Shown: positions 43,014 through 51,617 of the stretch, one piece after another | Layout of the letters: each line of letters begins with the position of its first letter | Numbering within the stretch: position 1 is the stretch's first letter | Assembly (NCBI GenBank): GCA_014379345.1 | Contig: JACMLY010000105.1 | Span: 164,795-228,794, forward strand | Reading direction: 5' to 3' | DNA: 64,000 nucleotides | From: Chitinophagaceae bacterium | Lineage (GTDB): Bacteria; Bacteroidota; Bacteroidia; Chitinophagales; Chitinophagaceae | Translations under genes and position numbers: made by a program | The notes under the pieces: model-generated | Seen by the model: the letters and a program-made list of their open reading frames with translations, nothing else | Told to the model about the DNA's origin: nothing | The model's database searches: none

Positions 43014-44171
43014 TCACTCTGCCCAGCTCATGGTATAATTTTGATTTTCTATTTCCAATGCCTGTTTTGTTAATTGCAACGGGTGAAAAGTATCTACCAT
43101 TACGGCCAGCTCATTGGTTTCTTTTGCACCGATGCTTTTTTCAACTGCGCCGGGGTGCGGACCGTGAGGAATGCCTGCGGGATGAAGAGTGATCATTCCC
43201 CTTGTTACATTTTTACGGCTCATAAAATCTCCGTCAACATAATACAACACCTCATCGCTGTCTATATTGCTGTGATTGTAAGGAGCAGGAACCGCATTGG
43301 GATGATAATCGAAAAGGCGCGGACAAAATGAGCATATCACAAAATTGTTAGCCTCAAAAGTAAGGTGTACAGGAGGTGGCTGATGAACACGACCGGTGAT
43401 CGGCTCAAAATCATGGATGGAAAATGCAAAAGGATAGCAGCATCCATCCCAGCCCACCACATCGAAAGGATGGCTGGCATAATGGATCCCATAAAGCATT
43501 CCTCTTTTTTTTGTCTGAATGAGGAAATCGCCTTTTTCGTCGTATGTTCCCAGGTTGTTTGGAGGCCGGATGTCTCTTTCGCAATAAGGGGAATGCTCGA
43601 GCAATTGACCATACCTGCTCAGGTATTTTTTAGGAAACCGGATAGGACTAAATGATTCAACGATAAACAACCTGTTATCTCTGCCCTCCAATTCGATCTG
43701 GTAAATAGTCCCTCTCGGAATAATCAAATAATCTCCACTAATGAAAGGTAACTCACCATAAATTGTTCTCACCATCCCCTTTCCTTCATGTACAAAGATC
43801 GCTTCATCTGCATCGGCATTCTTGAAAAAATAAGTACTCATGCTTTCCTGAGGCGCAGCCAGTGAAATATGACAATCATTATTTACCAGTACGGGAATGC
43901 GGCTTTTTAAATAGTCATTTACAGGCCTGATGTTAAAACCCTCAAAGCTTCGGTGCTTCAACATTTTTTCTTCAGCTACAGACGGCATAACACTAACCGC
44001 TTCATCAGTTCGGGTAATTTGTGTCGGCGGATAAATATGGTACAACAATGAGTAATCGTTTGAAAACCCCTCTGTCGAAAATAATTGTTCGGAATAAAGT
44101 GATCCATCTTTTTTCCGAAATTGAGTATGTCGCTTGTGAGGGACGGTTCCCAGTGTATGGTAATAAGGCAT
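43014..44171 (-). CDS. hmgA: Homogentisate 1,2-dioxygenase
   Basis: HmgA opens the ring of homogentisate to maleylacetoacetate in tyrosine and phenylalanine breakdown. The iron-binding region is YNHSNIDSDEVLYYVDGDFM and TLHPAGIPHGPHPG (His, Glu, His). FHYDYHPN-like and PPVHLTFEANNFVICSFCPRLFDYHPNAVP segments are typical. The start MPYYHTLGTVPHKRHTQF at 44171 gives 385 residues; the frame upstream to 44231 is not conserved. No other tyrosine-catabolism gene is seen in the window. Confidence 0.95.
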   Translation of the reverse strand: MPYYHTLGTVPHKRHTQFRKKDGSLYSEQLFSTEGFSNDYSLLYHIYPPTQITRTDEAVSVMPSVAEEKMLKHRSFEGFNIRPVNDYLKSRIPVLVNNDCHISLAAPQESMSTYFFKNADADEAIFVHEGKGMVRTIYGELPFISGDYLIIPRGTIYQIELEGRDNRLFIVESFSPIRFPKKYLSRYGQLLEHSPYCERDIRPPNNLGTYDEKGDFLIQTKKRGMLYGIHYASHPFDVVGWDGCCYPFAFSIHDFEPITGRVHQPPPVHLTFEANNFVICSFCPRLFDYHPNAVPAPYNHSNIDSDEVLYYVDGDFMSRKNVTRGMITLHPAGIPHGPHPGAVEKSIGAKETNELAVMVDTFHPLQLTKQALEIENQNYTMSWAE

Positions 44172-44507
44172 TTTAATTTGAACCAGCCTAACCGGCAGGT
44201 AGGTTTGAGGATTTGAAATTCGAAAATCCACGGACGAATTGAGTTATAGTACAAATCAGTTTCGGGAACAGATCAGTGAGCGAGTTCGAGTGCAAGCATC
44301 AGGAAATAATATTTCCAGGCGCGTTTGTCAATATGATAAGTAAAGTTCCGGAAGAAAGGCATAATCAAATGTATAACATTAGAATAGTTCGAATTTGCAA
44401 TTGACAATTTGCAGCTTGAGTATTAATTTAACTCGAATGCCCCGATATTACAATAAAAATCAACCCGAATCGGGGCTGCGTTCCTTGTATCTATTGCAAA
44501 CTGCCAA
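44172..44507. other. Spacer between hmgA and the NYN gene with a hairpin
   Basis: No gene is seen in this 336-base stretch. GCCCCGAT (44439-44446) and ATCGGGGC (44469-44476) are perfect 8-bp arms downstream of the NYN gene on the minus strand and may be its terminator. The part next to hmgA holds its upstream region, with no clear promoter element. Confidence 0.45.
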
Positions 44508-45260
44508 CTACTTTGTGCGTACAAACAAATGGGATACATTTTTTTTGCCTGTTGGCCGCTCATCTATTTCAATCCCTTCAATACTTTTAATAAGCTCTAC
44601 CAGCTTTTTATACCCATAATTTCTTGGATCGAAATCAGGCTGTTTTTTTAGAATTAAATTACCCAAAACACCCAGAAAAACCCAACCATCTTCTTCTGCA
44701 ATATCGTTGATACTATCCGAAATAAGTTTGATTAGCCCCTGGTCGACTGATGAAACGGCAGAGGTCCTTTTTACCGGTTCTGCCTTCGCTGCTTTTGAAA
44801 CAACAGGTTCTTTAATCTCCTTCTGCAGGATCTCTATATATATGAACTTATTGCATGATGCGATGAACGGTGTTGGTGTTTTCTTCTCCCCCATTCCAAA
44901 AACCTTCTTTCCCGCTTCACGAAGCCTTGTGGCAAGTCTGGTAAAATCACTATCACTGGAAATGATACAAAATCCATCCACATCACCTGTATAAAGAATA
45001 TCCATAGCATCAATGATCAGGGCGGAGTCCGAAGAATTTTTTCCCTTGGTGTAGCTATACTGCTGAATCGGCGTTATGGCATTTTCAAGCAACACTGTTT
45101 TCCATCCGGATAAAGTCGGTTTTGTCCAGTCACCATAAATTCTTTTGAATGTTGGAGTTCCATACTTCGCTATTTCTTCAAGCATGCCTTTTACATTCGA
45201 GTAAGGGATATTGTCGGCATCAATCAATACAGCAAGCTTCAAATCTTTAGTGGTTTCCAT
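44508..45260 (-). CDS. NYN domain ribonuclease-like protein with LOTUS (OST-HTH) domain
   Basis: A 250-residue cytoplasmic protein. The N-terminal NYN (PIN-like) domain has AVLIDADNIPYSN, KNSSDSALIIDAMDILYTG and FCIISSDSDFTRLATRLREAGKKVFGMG, with the aspartates expected for metal-dependent RNase activity. A C-terminal winged-helix LOTUS/OST-HTH domain follows (DGWVFLGVLGNLILKKQPDFDPRNYGYKKLVELIKSI). In eukaryotes LOTUS domains bind RNA, including G-quadruplexes; the bacterial substrates are largely unknown. The ATG at 45260 is preferred to the TTG at 45272. It is a single gene. Confidence 0.93.
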   Translation of the reverse strand: METTKDLKLAVLIDADNIPYSNVKGMLEEIAKYGTPTFKRIYGDWTKPTLSGWKTVLLENAITPIQQYSYTKGKNSSDSALIIDAMDILYTGDVDGFCIISSDSDFTRLATRLREAGKKVFGMGEKKTPTPFIASCNKFIYIEILQKEIKEPVVSKAAKAEPVKRTSAVSSVDQGLIKLISDSINDIAEEDGWVFLGVLGNLILKKQPDFDPRNYGYKKLVELIKSIEGIEIDERPTGKKNVSHLFVRTK

Positions 45261-45444
45261 AATTGATTCCAAAGGTAACGGCTTTGGAGATACAAGGATT
45301 GACCGGGGTTATCGCATTGTACAGTTGGGTTAATGCCATAAAAATATAGTAAGTGAATTGATTAGAACGGCAACGGAGCTCATCCAAACTTTATCCTTCT
45401 AAAATATTGATGAAGTAATGCAAGGTTTAATAATTTGCAGCCAG

Positions 45445-45954
45445 ATGAAGAAAATCGGCTTGATCTCAGACACTCATGGATATCTTGACGAGTCTGTCTT
45501 TAACCATTTTGATCAATGCAATGAAATATGGCATGCCGGTGATTTCGGCACGGTTGCCATTGCAGAACAACTGCAACACGGTCAAACAGGTTCTGAGAAA
45601 ATACTAAGAGGAGTATTTGGAAACATCGATGGCTATGATATACGCAGTATGTACCAGGAACAACTTGTTTGGGTATGCGAGGAGGTAAAAATACTGATGA
45701 TACATATCGGTGGTTATCCCCCAAAATACAACACGAAGACAAAGGAACAATTATCAATTCATCGCCCGCAATTATTCATTTCGGGTCATTCCCATATTTT
45801 AAAGATCATGTATGATGAAAAATTTCAATGCCTCCATATGAATCCGGGCGCTGCGGGAAAACAAGGCTGGCATTCCATGCGAACCATCATCCGGTTTGTT
45901 ATTGATGGCAAAGACATGAGAGATTGTGAAGTGATTGAACTGGGAAAAAGATGA
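45445..45954 (+). CDS. YfcE/MJ0936-type metallophosphoesterase
   Basis: A 169-residue calcineurin-like phosphodiesterase. The metal-binding motifs appear in order: LISDTHG, HAGDFG, GVFGNIDG, MIHIGG and FISGHSHILK. The length is that of the small YfcE family, which hydrolyses phosphodiesters such as bis-p-nitrophenyl phosphate; the natural substrate is not known. The ATG at 45445 (MKKIGLISDTHG) is preferred to that at 45418. It may be followed in the same transcript by the small ABM-like gene. Confidence 0.92.
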   Translation: MKKIGLISDTHGYLDESVFNHFDQCNEIWHAGDFGTVAIAEQLQHGQTGSEKILRGVFGNIDGYDIRSMYQEQLVWVCEEVKILMIHIGGYPPKYNTKTKEQLSIHRPQLFISGHSHILKIMYDEKFQCLHMNPGAAGKQGWHSMRTIIRFVIDGKDMRDCEVIELGKR

Positions 45955-46024
45955 TGAGGAGATATTTTATGTCATTAACTACGCTTTATTTAAAATTGCA
46001 TAATAAAAATATTAGCTTAAAAAA

Positions 46025-46345
46025 ATGATCACAAGAATATGGCATGGTAAAACCAAAACAGCATTTGCCAATGTGTACAGGCAATATGTAGCCGAAACCG
46101 GTATGAAAGATTATATCAATACGTCTGGTAACCTCGGCGCCCAGTTATGGCAACGCGAAGACGGCGATATCACAGAAATCTGGACGGTTTCCTGGTGGGA
46201 AAATTATGAGAGCATCAAACTGTTTGCGGGAGAGGATTTTGAAAAAGCACATTACTATGAAGAAGACAAAAAATATCTGCTGGAGTTTGAGCCTTCGGTA
46301 ATCCATTGCGAAACCTATGATTTTCCACAATTACAAAAATCGTAA
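46025..46345 (+). CDS. Antibiotic biosynthesis monooxygenase-like (dimeric alpha/beta barrel) protein
   Basis: A 106-residue protein with the ABM-type ferredoxin-like fold: MITRIWHGKTKTAFANVYRQYV, a turn, then ITEIWTVSWWENYESIKLFAGEDFEKAHYYEEDKKYLLEFEP. Such proteins form dimers; many have no known substrate. It is 8 bases from the 3' end of a convergent gene, so the two transcripts must overlap. Its role is unknown. Confidence 0.82.
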   Translation: MITRIWHGKTKTAFANVYRQYVAETGMKDYINTSGNLGAQLWQREDGDITEIWTVSWWENYESIKLFAGEDFEKAHYYEEDKKYLLEFEPSVIHCETYDFPQLQKS

Positions 46346-46353
46346 TTGGCTTT

Positions 46354-46824
46354 TTAAAAGGATTGTTCGGTAGATATATCCACGCAGTGCTCGCTGAGTA
46401 ATTTTAATTCATTTCCCCGCTTTTGAATTACCAGTCCACACCGCTGGTTGTCATCGAACGGCTCTCCTTTCCACATCCCGGTACCCTGCCATCTGGAGCT
46501 AACGATTGCGGTATTACCATCAATTGAAATATCGATTTCAGTACGGTTTGCAGAGACAAGCTTGTAGTAATCTGCCGCTAAAATTTCAAGATTACGGGCC
46601 CTGGAACTCACTCCGCCAACTGAAGTAAAATATTTGTATTGGGATGCATACAGGGAATCCACTACCTTATTTTTCTTTGTATTCCACGCATCATCGTATA
46701 CTTTGAGAAAAGTCATTATCTCTTCTTTCGAGATATCCCCTGCAGAAGGCTCAGATGTTGGCGGGTGATCCTTGCATGCTGGTAACAAGATCACAAATAA
46801 GAAAAAAATTTGTTTACCACTCAT
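46354..46824 (-). CDS. Lipoprotein with an NTF2-like (DUF4440) domain
   Basis: A 156-residue lipoprotein. The start MSGKQIFFLFVILLPAC at 46824 gives a short signal with the lipobox ending LPAC; the frame can be extended to 46959 but that part is not signal-like. The body is an NTF2-like cone fold: FLKVYDDAWNTKKNKVVDSLYASQYKYFTS and AIVSSRWQGTGMWKGEPFDDNQRCGLVIQK. DUF4440/SnoaL relatives bind or transform small molecules; no catalytic residues are clear here. Confidence 0.8.
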   Translation of the reverse strand: MSGKQIFFLFVILLPACKDHPPTSEPSAGDISKEEIMTFLKVYDDAWNTKKNKVVDSLYASQYKYFTSVGGVSSRARNLEILAADYYKLVSANRTEIDISIDGNTAIVSSRWQGTGMWKGEPFDDNQRCGLVIQKRGNELKLLSEHCVDISTEQSF

Positions 46825-47004
46825 ACTGTGTTGTGCTTTCAAGAGGCTAAAAATACGCAAATGCGTAAATACGATCAGCTCCAATTTGATCACCTTGCCC
46901 TTTAGACCGTTCCAATACATATGAAGCCGCAGAAAAAAAACAAATTTTAAGAAAGCCATATTTTAGTAGCTTTTATGAAATTTTTTAAATCAAAAACGAA
47001 TACC

Positions 47005-47427
47005 ATGAAAAAACTGGCAGTATTTATTTTTATTTGTTTTGTTTTTTGTACACTGAACTTATTGGGTCAAACCAAAACTGATGAAGATGGGGTCAAAGAA
47101 TGCCTGCAGAATTACATGAGCGGAACTGGAGACAGGGTTGAGAAAGCATTCCATGCCAGTGCTACTATGAAATATGTCGATTATAAAACGGGCGAATTCA
47201 AAGATGTTCCCATTGCAGAATTCATCGGCAGAATAAAAAGCAATCCGAATGCCGGGAAATCCGATCGAAAGATAGAAATTGTTTCTATGAATCTTGAAGG
47301 CAATGCGGCCCAGGCTAAAATAAAAATTGAAGCTGGCAATGTGATCATGAATGATTACATGAACCTTCTAAAAATAAATGGCGAGTGGAAGATCGTGAGT
47401 AAGATTTTTTCACGCGCAGATAAATAG
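47005..47427 (+). CDS. Secreted NTF2-like (Lumazine_bd_2) protein
   Basis: A 140-residue exported protein. The signal peptide is MKKLAVFIFICFVFCTLNLLGQ from the ATG at 47005, with another ATG at 46975 as a less likely start. The domain is EDGVKECLQNYMSGTGDRVEKAFHASATMKYVDYKTGEF and VIMNDYMNLLKINGEWKIVSKIF, typical of the putative lumazine-binding NTF2 group. Function unknown. It is divergent from the other NTF2-like gene, and a 59-bp palindrome follows. Confidence 0.85.
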   Translation: MKKLAVFIFICFVFCTLNLLGQTKTDEDGVKECLQNYMSGTGDRVEKAFHASATMKYVDYKTGEFKDVPIAEFIGRIKSNPNAGKSDRKIEIVSMNLEGNAAQAKIKIEAGNVIMNDYMNLLKINGEWKIVSKIFSRADK

Positions 47428-47435
47428 GTTTTTTG

Positions 47436-47494
47436 CCACGAATTCCACGAATTACCACGAATTTAATTCGTGGTAATTCGTGGAATTCGTGGCA
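47436..47494. terminator. 59-bp perfect palindrome of CACGAATT words
   Basis: Bases 47436-47464 and 47466-47494 are exact inverses around a single T, made of the words GCCACGAATTCCACGAATTA and CCACGAATT. It lies 9 bases past a stop codon and 14 bases from the next, convergent one, so it probably terminates both. Confidence 0.9.
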
Positions 47495-47507
47495 GAAAGA
47501 TTTCTTA

Positions 47508-47945
47508 TCATTTTACACCTGGAAACCAGGGACGGGCAATATCTTCACGGAAAGGCCAGGGAACAACGGCAAGAATAAGAATTAGTGCAACTACATACAA
47601 CCAGGAAGCAGCACTATATGCTCCGCGTTTTACTTTTCCTCTTGCTATGGTAATTAGAATAATCGCTATCAGTGTACCGGCAATATGTTCTACAGCCCAG
47701 AAACGTTGTGCACTGTTTTTCATTACCTCGCTAAAGCCATTGTTTTTAATAAGATTGTATCCAAACCCTCCAATAAACCATTGGTATAACCCAATTAAAA
47801 ATTGGATATGGGCTGAGATCAGCAGAAATAAACTCGTTTTCCTTAAGCCGGCTGTCTTGGAAAATGACTGAAAGATGGAAATCAGCAATAATAACAGAAT
47901 AACCCAACGAAGCAAATTGTGCAGGTGCAGTAGGCCGGTATACAT
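47508..47945 (-). CDS. Four-helix membrane protein
   Basis: A 145-residue integral membrane protein with four hydrophobic segments (about residues 10-28, 38-60, 85-103 and 115-132). The N-terminus is MYTGLLHLHNLLRWVILLLLLIS, and the pattern with conserved His near helix one and HIAG in helix three resembles proteins annotated as cytochrome b-like in Bacteroidota. Heme binding is not proven. It is just downstream of the PfkB gene on the same strand (39 bases). Confidence 0.75.
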   Translation of the reverse strand: MYTGLLHLHNLLRWVILLLLLISIFQSFSKTAGLRKTSLFLLISAHIQFLIGLYQWFIGGFGYNLIKNNGFSEVMKNSAQRFWAVEHIAGTLIAIILITIARGKVKRGAYSAASWLYVVALILILAVVPWPFREDIARPWFPGVK

Positions 47946-47984
47946 ATTTATAGTTTTTGGTGAAGCAAAGCTACGGGTGAAAAT

Positions 47985-48920
47985 TTACAAATCTGTCTTT
48001 TCACGGATGGCCTCAAAGAGTGTATAAACATCCTCTTTTTTGAAAAGTTGTGAGCCATTGTTCATTGTTGCTGCAGAGCCACAAGCGATGCCCCAGCAAA
48101 CCATTTCCAGTACGCTTTTATTATTCTGCAATGCCCAAACCATACCACTGACCATACTGTCTCCTGCACCCACTGTACTTTTTTGTTCGATTTTCGGAGA
48201 AGCAATATGCCTGTGCATATCTTTTGTTACAAGCATAGCCCCTTCTGAACTCATCGACACCACAATTACTTCAGCTTTTCCCTCGCTAATTAGTTTTTTC
48301 GCGGCTTCAGGCACTTCGCTTACCTGCAGGGATTTAACGCCGGCCAGGTGGCTTAATTCTTTCAGATTGGGTTTTATTAAGTAAATGCCTTCAGCCAATG
48401 CAGCTTTCAATGCATCGCCGGAGGTATCGAGAATAAATTTTGCGCTAATTGACTTTGCAGTTTTCGCCAATATCGAATAAACATCTTTTTGAAGACCATC
48501 CGGAAGACTTCCACTGGCTATGAGCCATGATGGCTTAATCGTTTGTACCATCCGGGTAATCTCCTGGAATGCTGAAATATCTATTTTCGGACCATCAACA
48601 ACAATTCGAAATTCTTTTTTAGAGGATTGATCCATGATAACAAGACTTTCACGTGTTTCGCCTTGTACAGGAACAGGCTTGCATTCAATTCGCTCCTGTT
48701 GCAGCAGTTCGTGAAGAAGCTCCCCATTTCTTCCTGCTGTAAAGAAAATAGCAACCGACGAACTTCCTAACTCCCTTAAACCCTTTGATACATTGATACC
48801 ACCTCCACCCGCTTCCACCAAAGGATTGTTGCACCGTAGCTTATGCTCAGGAACAAGATCATCCACTACATACGTTTTATCAACTGCAGGATTTAATGTT
48901 ATGGTTACGATGTTTGACAT
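47985..48920 (-). CDS. PfkB-family hexose kinase (1-phosphofructokinase type)
   Basis: A 311-residue ribokinase-fold kinase. The substrate loop is LVEAGGGGINVSKGLRELG and the catalytic/anion-hole motif is STVGAGDSMVSGMVWAL (Asp base in GAGD). Length and pattern fit the 1-phosphofructokinase/tagatose-6-phosphate kinase group. The natural substrate is likely a phosphorylated hexose. It lies upstream of the membrane protein on the same strand. Confidence 0.9.
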   Translation of the reverse strand: MSNIVTITLNPAVDKTYVVDDLVPEHKLRCNNPLVEAGGGGINVSKGLRELGSSSVAIFFTAGRNGELLHELLQQERIECKPVPVQGETRESLVIMDQSSKKEFRIVVDGPKIDISAFQEITRMVQTIKPSWLIASGSLPDGLQKDVYSILAKTAKSISAKFILDTSGDALKAALAEGIYLIKPNLKELSHLAGVKSLQVSEVPEAAKKLISEGKAEVIVVSMSSEGAMLVTKDMHRHIASPKIEQKSTVGAGDSMVSGMVWALQNNKSVLEMVCWGIACGSAATMNNGSQLFKKEDVYTLFEAIREKTDL

Positions 48921-48934
48921 GCTGATTTAAAATT

Positions 48935-49090
48935 ACGAGGTACGAAGTACGAAGTATACATATTTAAAGTTTGACAATCTGCTCTTTTTACCTGAATTAA
49001 TTAATTATTGCTCTAATCTATGCAAGCTCTGAGGTTCATTCTTGTTGTGCTCATCATACTTCGTACTTAGTACTTCATACCGCGCACTTG
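48935..49090. repeat. TACGAAG word block between pfkB and the PD40 gene
   Basis: ACGAGGTACGAAGTACGAAG (about 48935-48954) and CTTCGTACTTAGTACTTCAT (about 49060-49079) are complementary word blocks on either side of the spacer. Confidence 0.5.
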
Positions 49091-49095
49091 GTAAA

Positions 49096-50235
49096 TTATT
49101 CCACCCAATCTGCTATAAAAATATTCGTATCCCTTGTTCCTCCGTTGTTGCGATTGCTGCAGAATACGATTTTTTTTCCATCCTGACTGAACATCGGAAA
49201 CGCATCAAAGCCATTATCGCGACTGATCTTCTCCAGAATTTTTCCCTGTTCATTCATCAGGTATAAATTGAAAGGAAACCCTCTTTTGTATTCATGATTT
49301 GATGCAAATATGATCCGTTTGCTATCAGGCATATAAGCCGGAGCCCAATTGGCCTGACCAAAATTACTTATCTGTCTTGCATTGCTGCCGTCGGCATCGG
49401 ATATCCAGATTTCCATTTTCGTCGGCGCCACCAGGTTTTCGGCCAAAAGTTCTTTGTATTCCTTAATGGCACTATCTGTAAGAGGTCGCGATGCTCTCCA
49501 GATCAATTTTTTGCCATCGGGACTAAACCAGGCACCGCCATCATATCCGAGGGTGTTTGTGATCCTTTTTTCAGCACCAGATTTCAGGTCCATCATATAC
49601 AAATCAATATCACCCTCTTTTGTGCTGGTGTAAATCATTTTTTGCCCGTCGGGAGATATGGTAGCTTCTGCATCGTAGCCCGTTGAAGAAGTGAGTTGCT
49701 TTACGATCTTTCCGTTAAGATCGGCCACGAAGATGTCAAAACTGGGATAGAGTGGCCAGATATACCTGTTACCATATTTTTTTCTGTCCGGAACAGGAGG
49801 ACATTGATCGCTTCCTAGATGGGTAGATGCATAAATAACATGTTTTCCATCACGCATGAAAGCTCCGCAGGTTGTTCTTCCTTTTCCCGTACTTACCAGT
49901 TTCGGGATAAACTTTTCTCCTTCTTTCGTTGGCAGCTTCCCGATGTATATCTGGTCACATGGAATGCCTTCTGCAGGATTCGTTTTCTGAAAGACCAGCC
50001 ACTGGCCATCAAAACTGAAATAGGCTTCAGCATTGTCTCCTCCAAAGCTAAGTTGCTGCATATTATTAAAATGCTTTTCTGCCGGATAGTGAATGGTGTC
50101 CGGAGTGGTCAATGACGAACCTGCCTGCCCGGTAGGCAGGTGGAGAGAGGTAAAGGGATGATCAATGTTGAGAGAGGTTGCGGTTATGAACACAAGTACG
50201 CAAACCATTGAAGAAAATAAAAAAACTTTTTTCAT
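49096..50235 (-). CDS. Exported PD40/TolB-like beta-propeller protein
   Basis: A 379-residue protein with a signal peptide (MKKVFLFSSMVCVLVFITAT) and PD40 (TolB-like) blades: DAEATISPDGQKMIYTST, DGGAWFSPDGKKLIWRAS, APAYMPDSKRIIFASN and DAFPMFSQDGKKIVFCSN. Such secreted propellers are common in Bacteroidota and bind partners of unknown kind. Residues 32-39 (HLPTGQAG) are encoded by a 23-bp palindromic repeat, so part of the N-terminus just after the signal comes from a repeat. The function is not known. Confidence 0.85.
   Translation of the reverse strand: MKKVFLFSSMVCVLVFITATSLNIDHPFTSLHLPTGQAGSSLTTPDTIHYPAEKHFNNMQQLSFGGDNAEAYFSFDGQWLVFQKTNPAEGIPCDQIYIGKLPTKEGEKFIPKLVSTGKGRTTCGAFMRDGKHVIYASTHLGSDQCPPVPDRKKYGNRYIWPLYPSFDIFVADLNGKIVKQLTSSTGYDAEATISPDGQKMIYTSTKEGDIDLYMMDLKSGAEKRITNTLGYDGGAWFSPDGKKLIWRASRPLTDSAIKEYKELLAENLVAPTKMEIWISDADGSNARQISNFGQANWAPAYMPDSKRIIFASNHEYKRGFPFNLYLMNEQGKILEKISRDNGFDAFPMFSQDGKKIVFCSNRNNGGTRDTNIFIADWVE
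50119..50141. repeat. 23-bp palindrome inside the PD40 coding region
   Basis: ACCTGCCTGCC (50119-50129) and GGTAGGCAGGT (50131-50141) pair at 10 of 11 positions around a single C. It is the CCTGCC..GGCAGG type of palindrome and is read in frame as HLPTGQAG, close to the signal-peptide cleavage region. Confidence 0.7.
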
Positions 50236-50302
50236 GCATGTATTTTTAGAAACAATTTCGTGCGAAGGTAATTATGTTAAAATAATTTAAATAACCAGGT
50301 AA

Positions 50303-50363
50303 GACCGGGACGGTCAGACCCGGTTACTCAAATGTCTTAAAACCAGTCTGATTGTCCCGGTCT
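50303..50363. repeat. GACCGGGAC inverted repeat in a divergent promoter region
   Basis: GACCGGGACGGTCAGAC (50303-50319) pairs with GTCTGATTGTCCCGGTC (50347-50363) at 15 of 17 positions. It lies between the divergent PD40 and TPR genes and could be a regulator site or another word repeat. Confidence 0.55.
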
Positions 50364-50409
50364 GACTGAATTTAGGACATTGTTGGATGGGGCTTTTTAA
50401 AAAATCGGT

Positions 50410-50417
50410 TAGTTTTG
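50410..50417 (+). promoter_or_regulatory. -7 promoter element almost abutting the TPR gene start
   Basis: TAGTTTTG (TAnnTTTG) ends 4 bases before the ATG at 50422, so the transcript would be leaderless or nearly so. Confidence 0.45.
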
Positions 50418-50421
50418 AAGC

Positions 50422-51435
50422 ATGAACCGATGTATAAAATGGAATTGGCTGTTTTTGATCGCATCCTTATGGTTGCTGGCGGCATGTGATGCAATACATA
50501 ATGACCACACTTCAAATTCAAAACGAATTTTGCAAAATCCGCCCTATGCCGGGTTGACGGATAGCATCGAAAAATTTCCTGGTGACCCGGCTTTGTATCT
50601 GCAAAGAGCCCTTTTGTTATCACAACATAACCGGCATGAAATAGCAACGGCCGATTATAAAAAATCGTGGGAACTCAGGCCCGAAGCAAATACCGCCCTC
50701 GAATATATTTCAAACCTGTTAATGGTTGATGAGGTTAACGATGCTGTCAGCCTTCTTAAAAAAGGAATGCAGCAATATCCTGATAATCCTGAATTCAGTC
50801 GCAGACTCAGTGAAGTGTATTCGCAAACCGGTAAAAATGAGGAAGCGCTGCAACAGTACAACAGCATCCTGGAAAAAGACTCTTCGAATTTTGAAATATG
50901 GTACGATAAAGGGATGGTACTTGCGCAATTGAAGGATACATCTGGGGCCATAGAAGCTCTTGAAAGATCTTTCAGTTTACAACCTATTAACTATTCCGGG
51001 CTGGCACTGGCCACATTGTACGCTTCGGCCAAAAATCCGAGAGCACTGGAAATATGCGATTTGTTATTAGCAAACGATACCGCCGGACAGCAAACGGACC
51101 CGATTTTCATGAAAGGAGTTTACTATTCAGAAACAAAGCAATACGATAAAGCACTCGGGCAGTTTGATGAATGTATCAGTCGGGATTGGAAAATGACAGA
51201 TGCGTACATTGAAAAGGGGATTGTATTGTTTGAACAAAAAAAATACTCATCGGCACTGGAAATATTCAAGCTTGCTTCAACTGTATCGAATACAAATGCT
51301 GATGCCTATTTCTGGGCAGCCCGTACTTATGAAGCACTCGGAAAAAAACAGGAAGCTGTTACAAACTACCAACGAGCCCTATCCCTGGATAAAAATTTTG
51401 GTGAGGCATGGGAAGCGTTGCAGAGAGTAAAATAA
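50422..51435 (+). CDS. TPR-repeat lipoprotein
   Basis: A 337-residue lipoprotein with the lipobox LLAACD after MNRCIKWNWLFLIASLW. About seven to eight TPR units follow (for example FEIWYDKGMVLAQLKDTSGAIEALERSFSLQP and ADAYFWAARTYEALGKKQEAVTNYQRALSLD), so it is an envelope protein that binds partners through helical repeats. No gene next to it tells which process it serves. A word repeat region separates it from rpe. Confidence 0.9.
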   Translation: MNRCIKWNWLFLIASLWLLAACDAIHNDHTSNSKRILQNPPYAGLTDSIEKFPGDPALYLQRALLLSQHNRHEIATADYKKSWELRPEANTALEYISNLLMVDEVNDAVSLLKKGMQQYPDNPEFSRRLSEVYSQTGKNEEALQQYNSILEKDSSNFEIWYDKGMVLAQLKDTSGAIEALERSFSLQPINYSGLALATLYASAKNPRALEICDLLLANDTAGQQTDPIFMKGVYYSETKQYDKALGQFDECISRDWKMTDAYIEKGIVLFEQKKYSSALEIFKLASTVSNTNADAYFWAARTYEALGKKQEAVTNYQRALSLDKNFGEAWEALQRVK

Positions 51436-51443
51436 AATTTACA

Positions 51444-51588
51444 AAGTACGAAATACGAAGTCAGAAGTACGAAATATCAGGTTTAGTGGCCGGTCAATTA
51501 CGGTCGTATTCGCAATCCACGACTTCAGACTTCGTACCTCTGACTTCGTACTTCGTATTTCATATCTTCAACTTCGTATTTCGTACTT
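51444..51588. repeat. 18-bp TACGAAAT/TACGAAG inverted repeat between TPR gene and rpe
   Basis: AAGTACGAAATACGAAGT (51444-51461) and ACTTCGTATTTCGTACTT (51571-51588) are exact inverses. Extra copies of TACGAAG and CTTCGTA words lie between them. Confidence 0.75.
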
Positions 51589-51617
51589 CTTATTTCTAAC
51601 TAAAAATTTTTGATTAA

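Noticed and set aside
47470..47871. A 133-codon + strand frame opposite the four-helix membrane protein.
   Set aside because: The minus strand gives a coherent membrane protein; the other frame begins inside the palindrome.
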